Numbered from the stretch's first letter, positions 35,717 to 45,161 are shown. The stretch: DNA of 64,000 nt from Anaerolineales bacterium UBA5195 (GCA_002412925.1 DHVZ01000037.1:277487-341486); one strand, 5' to 3'. Program-made: numbers and translations. The notes: generated from the sequence alone by a model not told the origin.

Positions 35717-36787
35717 ATGGCAAAAATCACACGAGAAGCCGTCCTTGCGGCGCTCAGCAAAGTGCAAGAACCCGAGCTACACCAGGATTTGGTTACCCTG
35801 GGCATGGTACGCGACCTGGTCATCGAAGCAGACTCTGTCAGTTTCAGCGTCATGCTGACCACCCCGGCTTGCCCGTTACGGGGCCGGATCGAAAAAGAAG
35901 CCCGTGAAGCCGTGGAAGCCATCGGCGCTCACCCGGTCACTGTAAAATTGGATTCGGACGTCCCCAACGACGGGCGCATGCGCGGGTTGGTGAATGCTCC
36001 CATGCGAAATGCCATCGCCGTGGCCTCCGGGAAAGGCGGCGTGGGGAAAAGCACGGTCGCTGTTAACCTGGCCGTTGCCCTGGCCCAGAGCGGCGCCCGC
36101 GTTGGATTATTGGACGCCGATATCTACGGCCCCAATATCCCGACCATGATGGGCGCGCCAAACATGCCTAGCCCGGTGGATGGCAAACTCATTCCGGCTG
36201 AATCTTACGGAGTCAAACTGATGTCGATGGGCTACCTGGTCAAACCCGGTCAGCCGCTGATCTGGCGCGGCCCGATGCTCAATTCGGCCATCCGCCAGTT
36301 TCTGAGCGACGTGGAATGGGGCGAACTCGACTACCTGATCATCGACCTGCCGCCAGGCACTGGAGATGCGCCGCTTTCGTTGGCCCAGGCCCTGCCGCTT
36401 TCCGGCGTGGTGATCGTCACCATGCCACAGGCCGTTTCTTTGGAAGACGCCAGCCGCGGCCTGGAAATGTTCCGGACGCTGGACGTGCCCATCCTGGGCG
36501 TCATCGAAAACATGAGCTACCTGACCCTGCCCGACGGTTCGAAAATGGATGTCTTCGGCCAGGGCGGCGGCGAAGCCATGGCCAGGCAGTATGACGTGCC
36601 CTTCCTGGGCGGCATCCCGATGAACCCCAACGTGCGGATCGGTGGCGACAGCGGCAAACCGATCATCGTCACCGATCCAGAATCGGACGCGGCCAAAGCA
36701 CTCAAATCCCTGGCCGAAGCCGTGGCCGCGCGCATCAGCGTCTCGGCGTTGACGGGAAATAACATTCCCACCATCGATATTATTTAA
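35717..36787 (+). CDS. mrp: Mrp/ApbC-type P-loop Fe-S carrier ATPase
   Basis: 356 aa. An N-terminal MIP18-like domain (Cys in TTPACPLRG, about residue 51) is followed by a deviant Walker A SGKGGVGKST (about 104-113) and DLPPGTGD. ApbC proteins bridge a cluster with a CxxC near ENMSY; here the segment reads ENMSYLTLPDGSKMD and has no cysteine. ATPase function is kept, but the usual cluster site is not visible. Located after the nuo operon. Confidence 0.88.
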   Translation: MAKITREAVLAALSKVQEPELHQDLVTLGMVRDLVIEADSVSFSVMLTTPACPLRGRIEKEAREAVEAIGAHPVTVKLDSDVPNDGRMRGLVNAPMRNAIAVASGKGGVGKSTVAVNLAVALAQSGARVGLLDADIYGPNIPTMMGAPNMPSPVDGKLIPAESYGVKLMSMGYLVKPGQPLIWRGPMLNSAIRQFLSDVEWGELDYLIIDLPPGTGDAPLSLAQALPLSGVVIVTMPQAVSLEDASRGLEMFRTLDVPILGVIENMSYLTLPDGSKMDVFGQGGGEAMARQYDVPFLGGIPMNPNVRIGGDSGKPIIVTDPESDAAKALKSLAEAVAARISVSALTGNNIPTIDII

Positions 36788-36983
36788 CGCCCACTAAAAA
36801 CGACACCGTTGCAAGTGGCGCTTTTCAGGCTGCCCTGGCGGTCAGGCCAGGGCGAACAATACTTGCACCGCACTACATTCGGTGCAGCGCGGGCGAGCAA
36901 CCTCCAAAAGGTTAGCTTTTCCTGGTTTGCGGGAGATTGCTTTGGGCCGAGGCCCTCGCAATGACATGAGAATAGATGGATTT
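36787..36983. repeat. intergenic inverted repeats between mrp and the PSP1 gene
   Basis: GCCCTGGC/GGCCAGGGC and TGCACCG/CGGTGCA hairpins, then a CTTTGGGCCGAGGCCCTCGC segment. No gene is seen. The palindromic pieces may be degraded dispersed repeats or the mrp terminator. Confidence 0.4.
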
Positions 36984-37982
36984 ATGCAACCTAAAATTGT
37001 CGGTATCCGCTTCAGCAAAGTAGGCAAGCTTTATCATTTCGATGCAACCTCCATCCCGGAAATTCAGGTGGGAGAATCTGTTGTTGTTGACACGGCGCGA
37101 GGAAGACAAATCGGCGAAGTCATCCAACATGTGGTCGATCCCCCGGTTCCGCCGGAAGGCAGTTGGAAAGCCATCGAGCGCAAGGCCACCCCGGCCGACC
37201 TGCTCCTGCACCAAACCTGGGTTCAGAAACAGACCGAGGCGATGATCAACTGCCGGGCGCGGGCTGCCGAGTTGCAGCTTGCTGGGGTAAAAATTGTCGC
37301 CGCCGAATATTCGTTTGACGGATCACGGCTGATCTTGATGTTCAGCACCGAGACCGAAGACAAGGTCGATCTCAAATCCCTGCGCAAGGATATGCAAAAG
37401 CTCTATCCGCAGTCACAGGTGGAAATGCGCCAGATTGGACCACGCGACGTGGCCAAACTGCTGGGCGGCATGGGCGCTTGTGGGCTGGAATCACGCTGCT
37501 GCTCCAAGTTCCTGACCGAGTTCAGCCCGATTTCGATCAAAATGGCCAAGGAGCAGGGTATCTCGCTGACCCCCTCTGAAATTACTGGAATGTGCGGACG
37601 CCTGCGCTGCTGTCTCATTTACGAATATGAACAGTATGTGGCTGCCCGCAAGGAACTCCCCAAGCGCGGCAAACGCGTGGTCACACCGGACGGCGAAGGC
37701 AAAGTTCTCGATTCCTTCCCGATGCGCAACATGGTTCTGGTGGAACTCGACCCCAAGCCGCAACCCCCGGAACGCACAGACCGTCCCGAAAGGCCGGAGC
37801 GCTTCGAACGTCCTGAACGCCCCGTTGTACGCGAATATCCGCGCAACGATCTCGAACCCTGGGATGAACTCGAAGCCTTGCGCCGTAAATCTGTAGCCCC
37901 CTGTGACAAGCATGAAGGCGGCGAGTGTGATTGCGGGAAAGCCGAAAAGCGGGAATCGGGCAACGGGAACCGGAAATCGTAA
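36984..37982 (+). CDS. PSP1 C-terminal domain protein (YaaT/RicT-like)
   Basis: 332 aa from the ATG at 36984 (GATGGA upstream). Core features: GIRFSKVGKLYHF, GACGLESRCCSKFL, GMCGRLRCCLIYE and the cysteine-rich arrangement seen in RicT/YaaT, which binds Fe-S clusters in the RNase Y-associated complex. The C-terminal 60 residues are a Pro/Arg/Glu repeat (RPERPERFERPERP) and a Cys-containing tail. Activity here is inferred. Confidence 0.8.
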   Translation: MQPKIVGIRFSKVGKLYHFDATSIPEIQVGESVVVDTARGRQIGEVIQHVVDPPVPPEGSWKAIERKATPADLLLHQTWVQKQTEAMINCRARAAELQLAGVKIVAAEYSFDGSRLILMFSTETEDKVDLKSLRKDMQKLYPQSQVEMRQIGPRDVAKLLGGMGACGLESRCCSKFLTEFSPISIKMAKEQGISLTPSEITGMCGRLRCCLIYEYEQYVAARKELPKRGKRVVTPDGEGKVLDSFPMRNMVLVELDPKPQPPERTDRPERPERFERPERPVVREYPRNDLEPWDELEALRRKSVAPCDKHEGGECDCGKAEKRESGNGNRKS

Positions 37983-37984
37983 AA

Positions 37985-38707
37985 ATGAAAAACCCTGGCA
38001 CTTGGGACACACCTCAACAGATCCTGGTCATCCTGGCTCATCCGGATGACCCGGAATTTTTTTGCGGCGCAACGCTGGCCCGCTGGGCCAGGGCCGGCCA
38101 CGAAATTGCTTACTACATCCTGACCTGCGGGGACAAGGGCCGCAACGACCACAACCTCCAGATCCCCGGCGACCAGCTCTGCGCGCTGCGCCACACCGAA
38201 GAACTCGCCGCGGCGGCCGTCCTGGGAGTCAAGGAAGTCCATTTCCTGGATAAGGATGACGGCTATCTTGTCCCGGATATGAACCTGCGCCGCGAGGTCG
38301 TGCGCATCATCCGCCAGTTTAAACCGGATGTGTTGGTGACCTGCGACCCGCAGAATCTTTTCGCTACTTATGGCTTGAACCATCCCGATCACCGCGCCGC
38401 CGGACAAGTTGTGTTGGACGCGGTTTTTCCCGCCGCTGGGAACGAGCTATTCTTCCCGGAACTGCTCGCAGAAGGCTGGCTGCCCCACAGCCCGAAGGAA
38501 GTCTGGGCTTCGCTGACCAGCCAGCCGAACGTTACCTTGGACGTAACCGACATGTGGGAGACCAAAATCCGCGCCTTGAAAGAGCACAAATCCCAGATCG
38601 GCGACCCGGCCAAACTCGAAGAGCGCATCCGCTCGCGCCGAACCGAAGACAGCACGGAAGAAAATCCGCGGTATGAAGAGAAATTTAGGGTAGTAAACTG
38701 GCGGTAG
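37985..38707 (+). CDS. PIG-L / LmbE family deacetylase
   Basis: 240 aa. Zinc motif AHPDDPEFF near residue 18 and the distal NHPDHRAAG (about 132) define the family, which removes N-acetyl groups from GlcNAc-type substrates (for example in bacillithiol, mycothiol or teicoplanin pathways). No pathway neighbours identify the substrate. It begins 2 bp after the PSP1 stop, so the two are co-transcribed. Confidence 0.85.
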   Translation: MKNPGTWDTPQQILVILAHPDDPEFFCGATLARWARAGHEIAYYILTCGDKGRNDHNLQIPGDQLCALRHTEELAAAAVLGVKEVHFLDKDDGYLVPDMNLRREVVRIIRQFKPDVLVTCDPQNLFATYGLNHPDHRAAGQVVLDAVFPAAGNELFFPELLAEGWLPHSPKEVWASLTSQPNVTLDVTDMWETKIRALKEHKSQIGDPAKLEERIRSRRTEDSTEENPRYEEKFRVVNWR

Positions 38708-38736
38708 CGCAGCCACGATCCTTTCTTGGAATTCCT

Positions 38737-39915
38737 ATGACCGACTTTTATCAAGAAGCTCAAAAACTATTCCCCTTTACCCAAGCCATCCGGCGCGACC
38801 TGCACCAGCACCCGGAACTGGGCTTCCAGGAAGTGCGCACCTCGAGCGTGATCGCCAGGGAACTGCGCGAAATCGGTCTGGAAGTGACCACCGGCCTCGC
38901 CAAAACCGGCCTCATAGCCCTGATCGAGGGCGCCAAGCCCGGCCCGGTGATCATGCTGCGTTTCGACATCGACGCCCTGCCGATCACCGAACAGACCGGC
39001 GCGGGCTATGCCTCGCAAACCCCCGGCCTGATGCACGCCTGCGGGCATGACGGACATGTCGCCATCGGGCTGACCGTAGCGCGCCTGCTGAATGACCACC
39101 GTGACGAGATCAACGGCTCTGTCAAGCTGGTCTTCCAGCCCGCCGAAGAAGGCATGGGCGGCGCCGAGAGAGCCATTCAGGAAGGCGCGCTCGAGAACCC
39201 GGCCCCGATTAAATGCCTGGGGCTGCACATCTGGAACGAGAAACCGCTCGGCTGGCTGGGCATCTCCGCCGGGCCGGTGATGGCCGCCGCTGCCAGTTTT
39301 GAGATCACGCTGACCGGCAAAGGGGGTCACGGAGCGATACCGCACCAATCGCTTGACCCGGTTGTGGCCGCAGCCCAAATCATCAGCGCCGCCCAGACGA
39401 TCTCATCCCGCAACACCGACCCGCAAAAAGCCTGCGTGGTTTCGTTTTGCTCGATCCATGGCGGGGAGGCCTTCAATGTCATCCCTCAAATAGTCGAAAT
39501 CAAGGGTACGGTCCGCACCTTCGACCCGGAGGTGGAAAAGATGGCCTACCGGCGCCTGGGCGAAATCGTGCGCGGCGTGGGCGAAGCCATGGGCTGCAAA
39601 GTGGAATTGAACGTCAGCGCCGTCACCCCGGCAGTCATCAACGACCCGCTGGCGGCGGGTGCGGTGAAGCGCGCCGCCCAAGCGCTGCTGCCTGACCACG
39701 AGCTTGATGACCAAGGCCGTTTCACGATGGGCGCCGAAGATTTCGCCTTCTACCTTCAAAAAATCCCCGGGGCATTTTTCTTTGTCGGCTCGACAAACGC
39801 GCAAAAGGGACTAATTTACGGTCACCACCACCCCAAATTCGACTTCGACGAGAGCGCTATGCCGCGCGCAGCAGCGCTGATGGCCGGCGCAGCAGTTGAA
39901 TTACTCAAAGCATAA
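38737..39915 (+). CDS. M20-family amidohydrolase (hippurate hydrolase type)
   Basis: 392 aa. RRDLHQHPELGF, MHACGHDGH (metal-binding Cys/His) and PAEEGMGGAE are the family blocks, with the dimerisation domain in the middle (GKGGHGAIPHQS). Probably hydrolyses N-acyl amino acids or an aminobenzoyl-type amide. About 30 bp after the PIG-L gene, probably in the same operon. Confidence 0.9.
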   Translation: MTDFYQEAQKLFPFTQAIRRDLHQHPELGFQEVRTSSVIARELREIGLEVTTGLAKTGLIALIEGAKPGPVIMLRFDIDALPITEQTGAGYASQTPGLMHACGHDGHVAIGLTVARLLNDHRDEINGSVKLVFQPAEEGMGGAERAIQEGALENPAPIKCLGLHIWNEKPLGWLGISAGPVMAAAASFEITLTGKGGHGAIPHQSLDPVVAAAQIISAAQTISSRNTDPQKACVVSFCSIHGGEAFNVIPQIVEIKGTVRTFDPEVEKMAYRRLGEIVRGVGEAMGCKVELNVSAVTPAVINDPLAAGAVKRAAQALLPDHELDDQGRFTMGAEDFAFYLQKIPGAFFFVGSTNAQKGLIYGHHHPKFDFDESAMPRAAALMAGAAVELLKA

Positions 39916-39964
39916 AACCGAAAGGGTGAACACTCACGCTGTTGACTCCTATCTGTGAAAATGT

Positions 39965-39970
39965 TATACT
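39965..39970 (+). promoter_or_regulatory. -10 element of the GntR gene
   Basis: TATACT (TGT before it, an extended -10), giving a start near 39977. Confidence 0.5.
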
Positions 39971-39987
39971 AGATTCATCTTAATAAT

Positions 39988-39999
39988 CTGATTAATCAG
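39988..39999. promoter_or_regulatory. 12-bp palindrome in the GntR leader
   Basis: CTGATTAATCAG, about 11-22 nt after the predicted start; fits an autoregulatory GntR-type operator. Confidence 0.5.
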
Positions 40000-40004
40000 T
40001 CAAT

Positions 40005-40682
40005 ATGGCCTCTATGGACAACCAATCCGAATTCATGCGTTACCTGGCGGCCCACCCGCAGGCAGAAGAAAAACTCCCGGCGCTGACCGCCCTGAGCAAG
40101 GAACTTAGCGTCAGCGTAGCCAGCTTGCGCGAGCAGTTGGAAGTGGCCCGCGCCTTGGGATTGGTCGAAGTGAAACCGCGCACCGGCATCCGCCGTTTGC
40201 CATATACCTTTTTACCCGCCGTCCGCCGCAGCCTGGACTACGCCATGGCGCTTGAAGAAACGAATTTCCAGTTATTCGCCGATTTGCGCAAACACGTGGA
40301 AGCGGCTTACTGGCATGAAGCGGTCGCAAAACTGACCGGCGAAGACAAAACCCGCCTGCAAAGCTTGATCGAAAAGGCCTGGAGCAAGCTCGACGGGTAT
40401 CCCATCCAAATCCCCCATGATGAGCACAAACAGCTGCACCTGACGATTTATTGTCGCCTCGGAAACCCCTTTGTTTGCGGGATTCTCGAAGCTTATTGGG
40501 AAGCTTATGAAGCCATCGGGTTAAATGTTTTCACCGATTACAACTACTTACGGGAAGTTTGGGGCTATCACCAACAAATGGTCGAGGCCATTTGCCAGGG
40601 CGACCATGACCTGGGCTACAAAGCGCTGACCGAACACAGCGACATGCTGGCTGACTTGCTCGACCTCCGCCCCGTTCGATAA
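40005..40682 (+). CDS. GntR/FadR-family transcriptional regulator
   Basis: 225 aa. The N-terminal winged helix is somewhat diverged (LPALTALSKELSVSVASLREQLEVARALGLVEVKPRTGIRR), followed by a helical FCD ligand domain with likely metal ligands in the HDEHKQLH, GYHQQM and TEHSDM segments. Followed 41 bp later by the oxidoreductase operon, which it may regulate according to an organic-acid ligand. An alternative start exists at 40014. Confidence 0.8.
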   Translation: MASMDNQSEFMRYLAAHPQAEEKLPALTALSKELSVSVASLREQLEVARALGLVEVKPRTGIRRLPYTFLPAVRRSLDYAMALEETNFQLFADLRKHVEAAYWHEAVAKLTGEDKTRLQSLIEKAWSKLDGYPIQIPHDEHKQLHLTIYCRLGNPFVCGILEAYWEAYEAIGLNVFTDYNYLREVWGYHQQMVEAICQGDHDLGYKALTEHSDMLADLLDLRPVR

Positions 40683-40723
40683 AGACTGGTTTCTCGTCAA
40701 TATCCACAATTCCGAGGAGAATT

Positions 40724-42514
40724 ATGGCACAACAGATTGTCAATGACTTTTCCATCGTCGTTGGTACTGCCAACGGCTCGGGGTCGCAAACATCGAACGC
40801 GACAATACTGCGCGCGTTGTTCAAAATGGGCATCCCGGTTTCGGGCAAAAACCTGTTCCCAAGCAACATCCAAGGTCTGCCGACCTGGTACATCATCCGC
40901 GCCAGCCGGGAGGGCTTTACCGCCCGCCGCGACGAGCGCGAAATTGTTGTCGCCATGAACCCCACCTCGTTCGCGAAAGACCTGGAAAGCGTTCTTCCCG
41001 GCGGCGTGTTTTTCTACGATGATGCGATCAAACAGCCGGTCGCGCGCGAAGACATCACCATCTACCCGATGCCGGTCAAGCAGATCGTGCGGAACGACGC
41101 CAATATTCCAAGCAACCTGCGAGATATGATCGCCAACATGGTCTACGTCGGCATCGTGGCGCAAATGCTCGGCATCGAGATGGATAAAATCGAATCTGCG
41201 TTGAGCTTCGCCTTTAAAGGTAAACAAAAAGCCATCGATCTGAACCTGAATGTGGTCAAAGCCGCCGCTGAATGGGCCAGGGACAACCTGGAGAAAAAGG
41301 ATCCCTATTACGTGGAGCCGATGGATAAGACCGCCGGGCTGATCATGGCAGACGGCAACACCGCCGCCGCGATTGGCTCCATCTATGGCGGCGTGCAGTT
41401 TGTGGGCTGGTACCCAATCACCCCTGCCACCAGCCTGGCGGAAGAATTGAACGAATTCCTGCCAAAACTGCGTAAAACTGCGGATGGCAAGAATACTTTT
41501 GCGGTCGTCCAGGCGGAAGACGAGTTGGCCGCCATCGGCATGTGCATCGGCGCTGGGTGGGCGGGCTTGCGCGCCATGACCTCCACCTCCGGCCCGGGGC
41601 TGAGCCTGATGACCGAATTTGTTGGCCTGGCTTACCTTGCCGAAGTGCCGCTGGTCATCTGGGATGTCACCCGCATTGGTCCGAGCACCGGCCTGCCCAC
41701 GCGCACTTCGCAAGGCGATTTGAAATTCGCGGCCAATATGGGTCACGGCGATGCAAACAACCTGATCCTGTTGCCAGGCTCGGTAAACGAGTGCTTCGAA
41801 TTCGGCTGGCGCGCTTTTGACATCGCCGAGCGCGTCCAAACGCCCGTGGTTGTGCTGAGCGACCTGGACTTTGGCATGAACCAGTGGATGACCGAACCGT
41901 TCAAGTATCCGGATGCGCCGATGGATCGCGGTAAAATCCTGTGGGAAGATGACCTGAAAAAACTGACCGAACCCTGGGGCCGCTACCTGGACAAGGACGG
42001 CGACGGAATCCCGTACCGCACCCTGCCCGGCAACCGTCAAATCGGCAGCGCCTACTTTACGCGCGGTACCGGTCATGACCCTTACGCACGCTATACCGAA
42101 GACTCTGCCGTCTGGGAAAGCAACATGGCGCGTCTCAAGCATAAATTCGAGACCGCCAAGCAATACCTGCCCAAACCGGTGATTGAAACAGTTAAAGGCG
42201 CAAAAGAAGGCATTATCTCTTTCGGGTCGGCTGTCGCGGCGGTCGATGAAGCCCGGATCCTGCTGGAAAAGGAAACGGGGAGGAAGACAAATTTCCTGCG
42301 TTTGCGCGCGCTTCCAGTAACAGACGAGGTAAAGAAATTCGTCCAGAAACAGGACAAGGTGTACATCGTCGAAATGAACCGTGACGGACAGTTGTATCAG
42401 CAGTTGCTGCTGGCCATGCCCGAACTGGCCTCCCGGCTGGTCTCGGTGGCCTACAGCGACGGCTTGCCGCCCACCGCGAAACGAATAGTGAAAGAAATCC
42501 TGGCCCGTGCTTGA
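40724..42514 (+). CDS. 2-oxoacid:ferredoxin oxidoreductase, gamma-alpha fusion
   Basis: 596 aa. The N-terminal third is the gamma domain (VGTANGSGSQTSNATILRAL); from about 200 the alpha/pyrimidine domain carries GWYPITPATSLAEEL, QAEDELAAIGMCIGAGWAG and TSTSGPGLSLMTEF. The enzyme oxidises 2-oxo acids to acyl-CoA with ferredoxin. The 2-oxoglutarate type is most likely, but pyruvate or branched-chain acids cannot be excluded. The ATG has GAGGAG upstream. Confidence 0.9.
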   Translation: MAQQIVNDFSIVVGTANGSGSQTSNATILRALFKMGIPVSGKNLFPSNIQGLPTWYIIRASREGFTARRDEREIVVAMNPTSFAKDLESVLPGGVFFYDDAIKQPVAREDITIYPMPVKQIVRNDANIPSNLRDMIANMVYVGIVAQMLGIEMDKIESALSFAFKGKQKAIDLNLNVVKAAAEWARDNLEKKDPYYVEPMDKTAGLIMADGNTAAAIGSIYGGVQFVGWYPITPATSLAEELNEFLPKLRKTADGKNTFAVVQAEDELAAIGMCIGAGWAGLRAMTSTSGPGLSLMTEFVGLAYLAEVPLVIWDVTRIGPSTGLPTRTSQGDLKFAANMGHGDANNLILLPGSVNECFEFGWRAFDIAERVQTPVVVLSDLDFGMNQWMTEPFKYPDAPMDRGKILWEDDLKKLTEPWGRYLDKDGDGIPYRTLPGNRQIGSAYFTRGTGHDPYARYTEDSAVWESNMARLKHKFETAKQYLPKPVIETVKGAKEGIISFGSAVAAVDEARILLEKETGRKTNFLRLRALPVTDEVKKFVQKQDKVYIVEMNRDGQLYQQLLLAMPELASRLVSVAYSDGLPPTAKRIVKEILARA

Positions 42515-42547
42515 ACCGGGCTTGCCCAGCAAAGGAGAGCAAATAAT

Positions 42548-43603
42548 ATGGCTGAGAACCTTCCAATGGCCGGAGTCAATGTCCAGGTCAACCTGGCCGG
42601 TCTGAGTAAAAATGATTATCGCGGCCTGCCCAGCACACTCTGCCAGGGCTGTGGGCACAATTCGATTGCCAACCAGATTGTGACCGCCGCTTACGAAATG
42701 AATATCGTGCCCGAAAATGTGCTCAAATTCAGCGGGATCGGCTGCTCGAGCAAGTCCCCGACCTATTTCCTGAACCGCTCCTTTGGCTTCAACGGCCTGC
42801 ACGGACGGATGCCGTCGGTCGCCACCGGCGCGCTCTTTGGCGACATGAGTCTGAAAGGCATCGGCGTCTCCGGAGATGGCGACAGCGCCAGCATCGGGAT
42901 GGGCCAGTTCAAGCACATGATGCGCCGCAACGTGGACATGGTCTACATCATCGAAAACAACGGCGTTTACGGCCTGACCAAAGGCCAGTTCTCGGCCACT
43001 GCCGAGGTGGGTTTGAGCCTGAAAAAACAGGGCATCAATCAGTACATGCCAATCGATATTTGCATGGAAGCGATTGCTTCGAACGCGTCTTTCGTGGCGC
43101 GCTCCTTCGCGGGCGATCCCAAGCAGGTCAAGGAATTGCTCAAGGCCGCTTTTGCCCACAAGGGCATCGCCGTGATTGACATCATCAGCCCGTGTGTGAC
43201 TTTCAACAACGAGGATAATGCTTATCACTCCTACGCCTGGGGCAAAGACCATGAAGCGCCCCTGCACGAGATCTCCTTTATCCCGGCGCGCGACGAAATC
43301 ATCATTCCCGATGAATTCGAAGCAGGCACCATCCGCGAGGTGGAAATGCACGACGGTTCGAGCATCGTGCTAAAGAAGCTCGAAGCCGATTACAACCCGA
43401 CCAGCCGCTTCGAGGCGCTGCACAAGCTGGAACAAGCCCAACAGAATAACTGGTTGATCACCGGCCTGATTTATCTTGACCCGAGTAAACCGGCGTTAAT
43501 CGACAAATACAATCTGGCCGACACCCCGCTCAACCGCCTGACCGAGAAAGAATTGCGGCCCGCGCCTGAAACGATCAACCAGATCAACGAGATGATGTTC
43601 TGA
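42548..43603 (+). CDS. 2-oxoacid:ferredoxin oxidoreductase beta subunit
   Basis: 351 aa. Thiamine-diphosphate site: GDGDSASIGMG to IIENNGVYGLTKGQ (about 115-155), and a CQGCGHNSI loop of the beta type. A C-terminal extension (from about 270) differs from short KorB forms. It follows the alpha subunit after 33 bp; together they form the active heterodimer. No separate ferredoxin-domain subunit is encoded nearby. Confidence 0.9.
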   Translation: MAENLPMAGVNVQVNLAGLSKNDYRGLPSTLCQGCGHNSIANQIVTAAYEMNIVPENVLKFSGIGCSSKSPTYFLNRSFGFNGLHGRMPSVATGALFGDMSLKGIGVSGDGDSASIGMGQFKHMMRRNVDMVYIIENNGVYGLTKGQFSATAEVGLSLKKQGINQYMPIDICMEAIASNASFVARSFAGDPKQVKELLKAAFAHKGIAVIDIISPCVTFNNEDNAYHSYAWGKDHEAPLHEISFIPARDEIIIPDEFEAGTIREVEMHDGSSIVLKKLEADYNPTSRFEALHKLEQAQQNNWLITGLIYLDPSKPALIDKYNLADTPLNRLTEKELRPAPETINQINEMMF

Positions 43604-43647
43604 GTAACCGTTTGTAAAACGGAAAAACGGATAAGAACCGGATAAAG

Positions 43648-43683
43648 AAGGTGGCAGTCACTCAAGACTGTCACCTTTTGGTT
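43648..43683 (+). terminator. terminator after the oxidoreductase operon
   Basis: AAGGTGGCAGTC / GACTGTCACCTT, one mismatch, then TTGGTTTT. Confidence 0.75.
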
Positions 43684-43723
43684 TTCCGACGATCCATTTC
43701 TCCACTTCAGCCTCCATTGCCCA

Positions 43724-43732
43724 TGTTACAAT
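43724..43732 (+). promoter_or_regulatory. extended -10 giving a leaderless aspA mRNA
   Basis: TGT-TACAAT ends 6 bp before the ATG at 43739; no Shine-Dalgarno is present. Confidence 0.6.
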
Positions 43733-43738
43733 GTCCGC

Positions 43739-45148
43739 ATGATGACTACAACCTATCGAACTGAACATGACCTGCTCGGCGAGCGCGAGGTACCCGTGGA
43801 GGCTTATTACGGCATCCATACCCTGCGCGCGCTGGAAAACTTTCCGATTACAGGGACTCCGATCCGGGTCTATCCAGGGTTGATTCGCGCCCTGGCTTTT
43901 GTCAAGGAAGCCTGCGCGCAAGCCAACAAAGAATTGGGCCACCTTGACGAGAAACGCGCGGACGCGATTATACAGGCCTGCCAGGAAATCCGCGCGGGTC
44001 ACCTGCACGAACATTTCGTGGTCGATGTCATCCAGGGCGGCGCAGGTACTTCGACCAATATGAACGCCAACGAAGTGATTGCCAACCGGGCACTGGAAAT
44101 CCTGGGCTTCGAGCGCGGGAATTACCAGGAACTCCATCCGCTCGAGCACGTCAACCTGAGCCAGAGCACCAACGATGTCTACCCGACCGCCGTCAAGGTG
44201 GCGTTGCGTTTTAAAATCGATCAGCTCGTAGGAGCCATGGATGTGCTTTACACTGATTTCGACAAAAAAGCCAGGGAGTTTGCAGAAATTCTGAAAATGG
44301 GCCGGACTCAAATGCAGGATGCCGTGCCAATGACCCTCGGCCAGGAGTTCAGCACTTACGCCGTGATGCTCCGCGAAGACCAACAGCGCCTGCGCGAAGC
44401 CGCCCTGCTGATCCAGGAAATCAACCTGGGGGCGACCGCCATCGGCACGGGCATCAACGCCCCGCCTGAATACGCCCCGCTGGCCTGCAAATGGCTTTCA
44501 GCACTAACCGGCGTCCACTTCGTCACCGCCGATAACCTGGTCGAAGCGACACAGGATGCGGGATCATTTGTCCAGCTCTCGGGCGTGCTCAAGCGGGTGG
44601 CCGTGAAACTCTCCAAAGTATGCAACGACCTGCGCCTGCTCTCCTCCGGGCCGCGCGCCGGGTTGGGCGAGATCAACCTGCCGCCGGTCCAGGCCGGGTC
44701 GAGCATCATGCCGGGCAAAGTCAACCCGGTCATCCCAGAAGTGGTCAACCAGATCGCCTTCGAAGTCATCGGTAACGATGTGACCGTTTCCTTTGCCGCC
44801 GAGGCTGGGCAATTGCAGTTGAACGCCTTCGAGCCGGTCATCGCCCACAACCTTTTCAACAGCCTGATCTACCTGCGCCAGGGCTGCCTGACACTGGCCG
44901 AGCGCTGTGTGCGCGGCATCACGGCCAACCGTGAACACTTGCATGATATCGTGACCCATTCCATTGGCATTGTGACTGCTCTTAATCCGTATATCGGCTA
45001 CGAAAACGCCAGCGCCGTGGCCAAGGAAGCCTATGCCACCGGTAAAGGCGTGGCCGAAATTGTGCTGGACAAAGGCTTGTTAACCAAAGAACAGTTGGAC
45101 GAAATCCTGCGTCCCGAAAATCTCACCCAGCCCAGACCGGTTTCCTGA
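43739..45148 (+). CDS. aspA: aspartate ammonia-lyase
   Basis: 469 aa, fumarase/aspartase superfamily. RTEHDLLGEREVP and YYGIHTLRA match aspartases better than class II fumarases. The signature loop GSSIMPGKVNP (about residues 318-328) and NLSQSTNDVYPTA are present. It deaminates aspartate to fumarate, joining amino-acid catabolism to the C4 pool. Adjacent to the 2-oxoacid oxidoreductase but under its own promoter. Confidence 0.93.
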   Translation: MMTTTYRTEHDLLGEREVPVEAYYGIHTLRALENFPITGTPIRVYPGLIRALAFVKEACAQANKELGHLDEKRADAIIQACQEIRAGHLHEHFVVDVIQGGAGTSTNMNANEVIANRALEILGFERGNYQELHPLEHVNLSQSTNDVYPTAVKVALRFKIDQLVGAMDVLYTDFDKKAREFAEILKMGRTQMQDAVPMTLGQEFSTYAVMLREDQQRLREAALLIQEINLGATAIGTGINAPPEYAPLACKWLSALTGVHFVTADNLVEATQDAGSFVQLSGVLKRVAVKLSKVCNDLRLLSSGPRAGLGEINLPPVQAGSSIMPGKVNPVIPEVVNQIAFEVIGNDVTVSFAAEAGQLQLNAFEPVIAHNLFNSLIYLRQGCLTLAERCVRGITANREHLHDIVTHSIGIVTALNPYIGYENASAVAKEAYATGKGVAEIVLDKGLLTKEQLDEILRPENLTQPRPVS

Positions 45149-45161
45149 GAGCAGAACCAAT

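Noticed and set aside
40697..43351. 884-codon minus-strand ORF
   Set aside because: Antisense to both oxidoreductase subunit genes; low-complexity His/Val/Gly shadow typical of high-GC genes.
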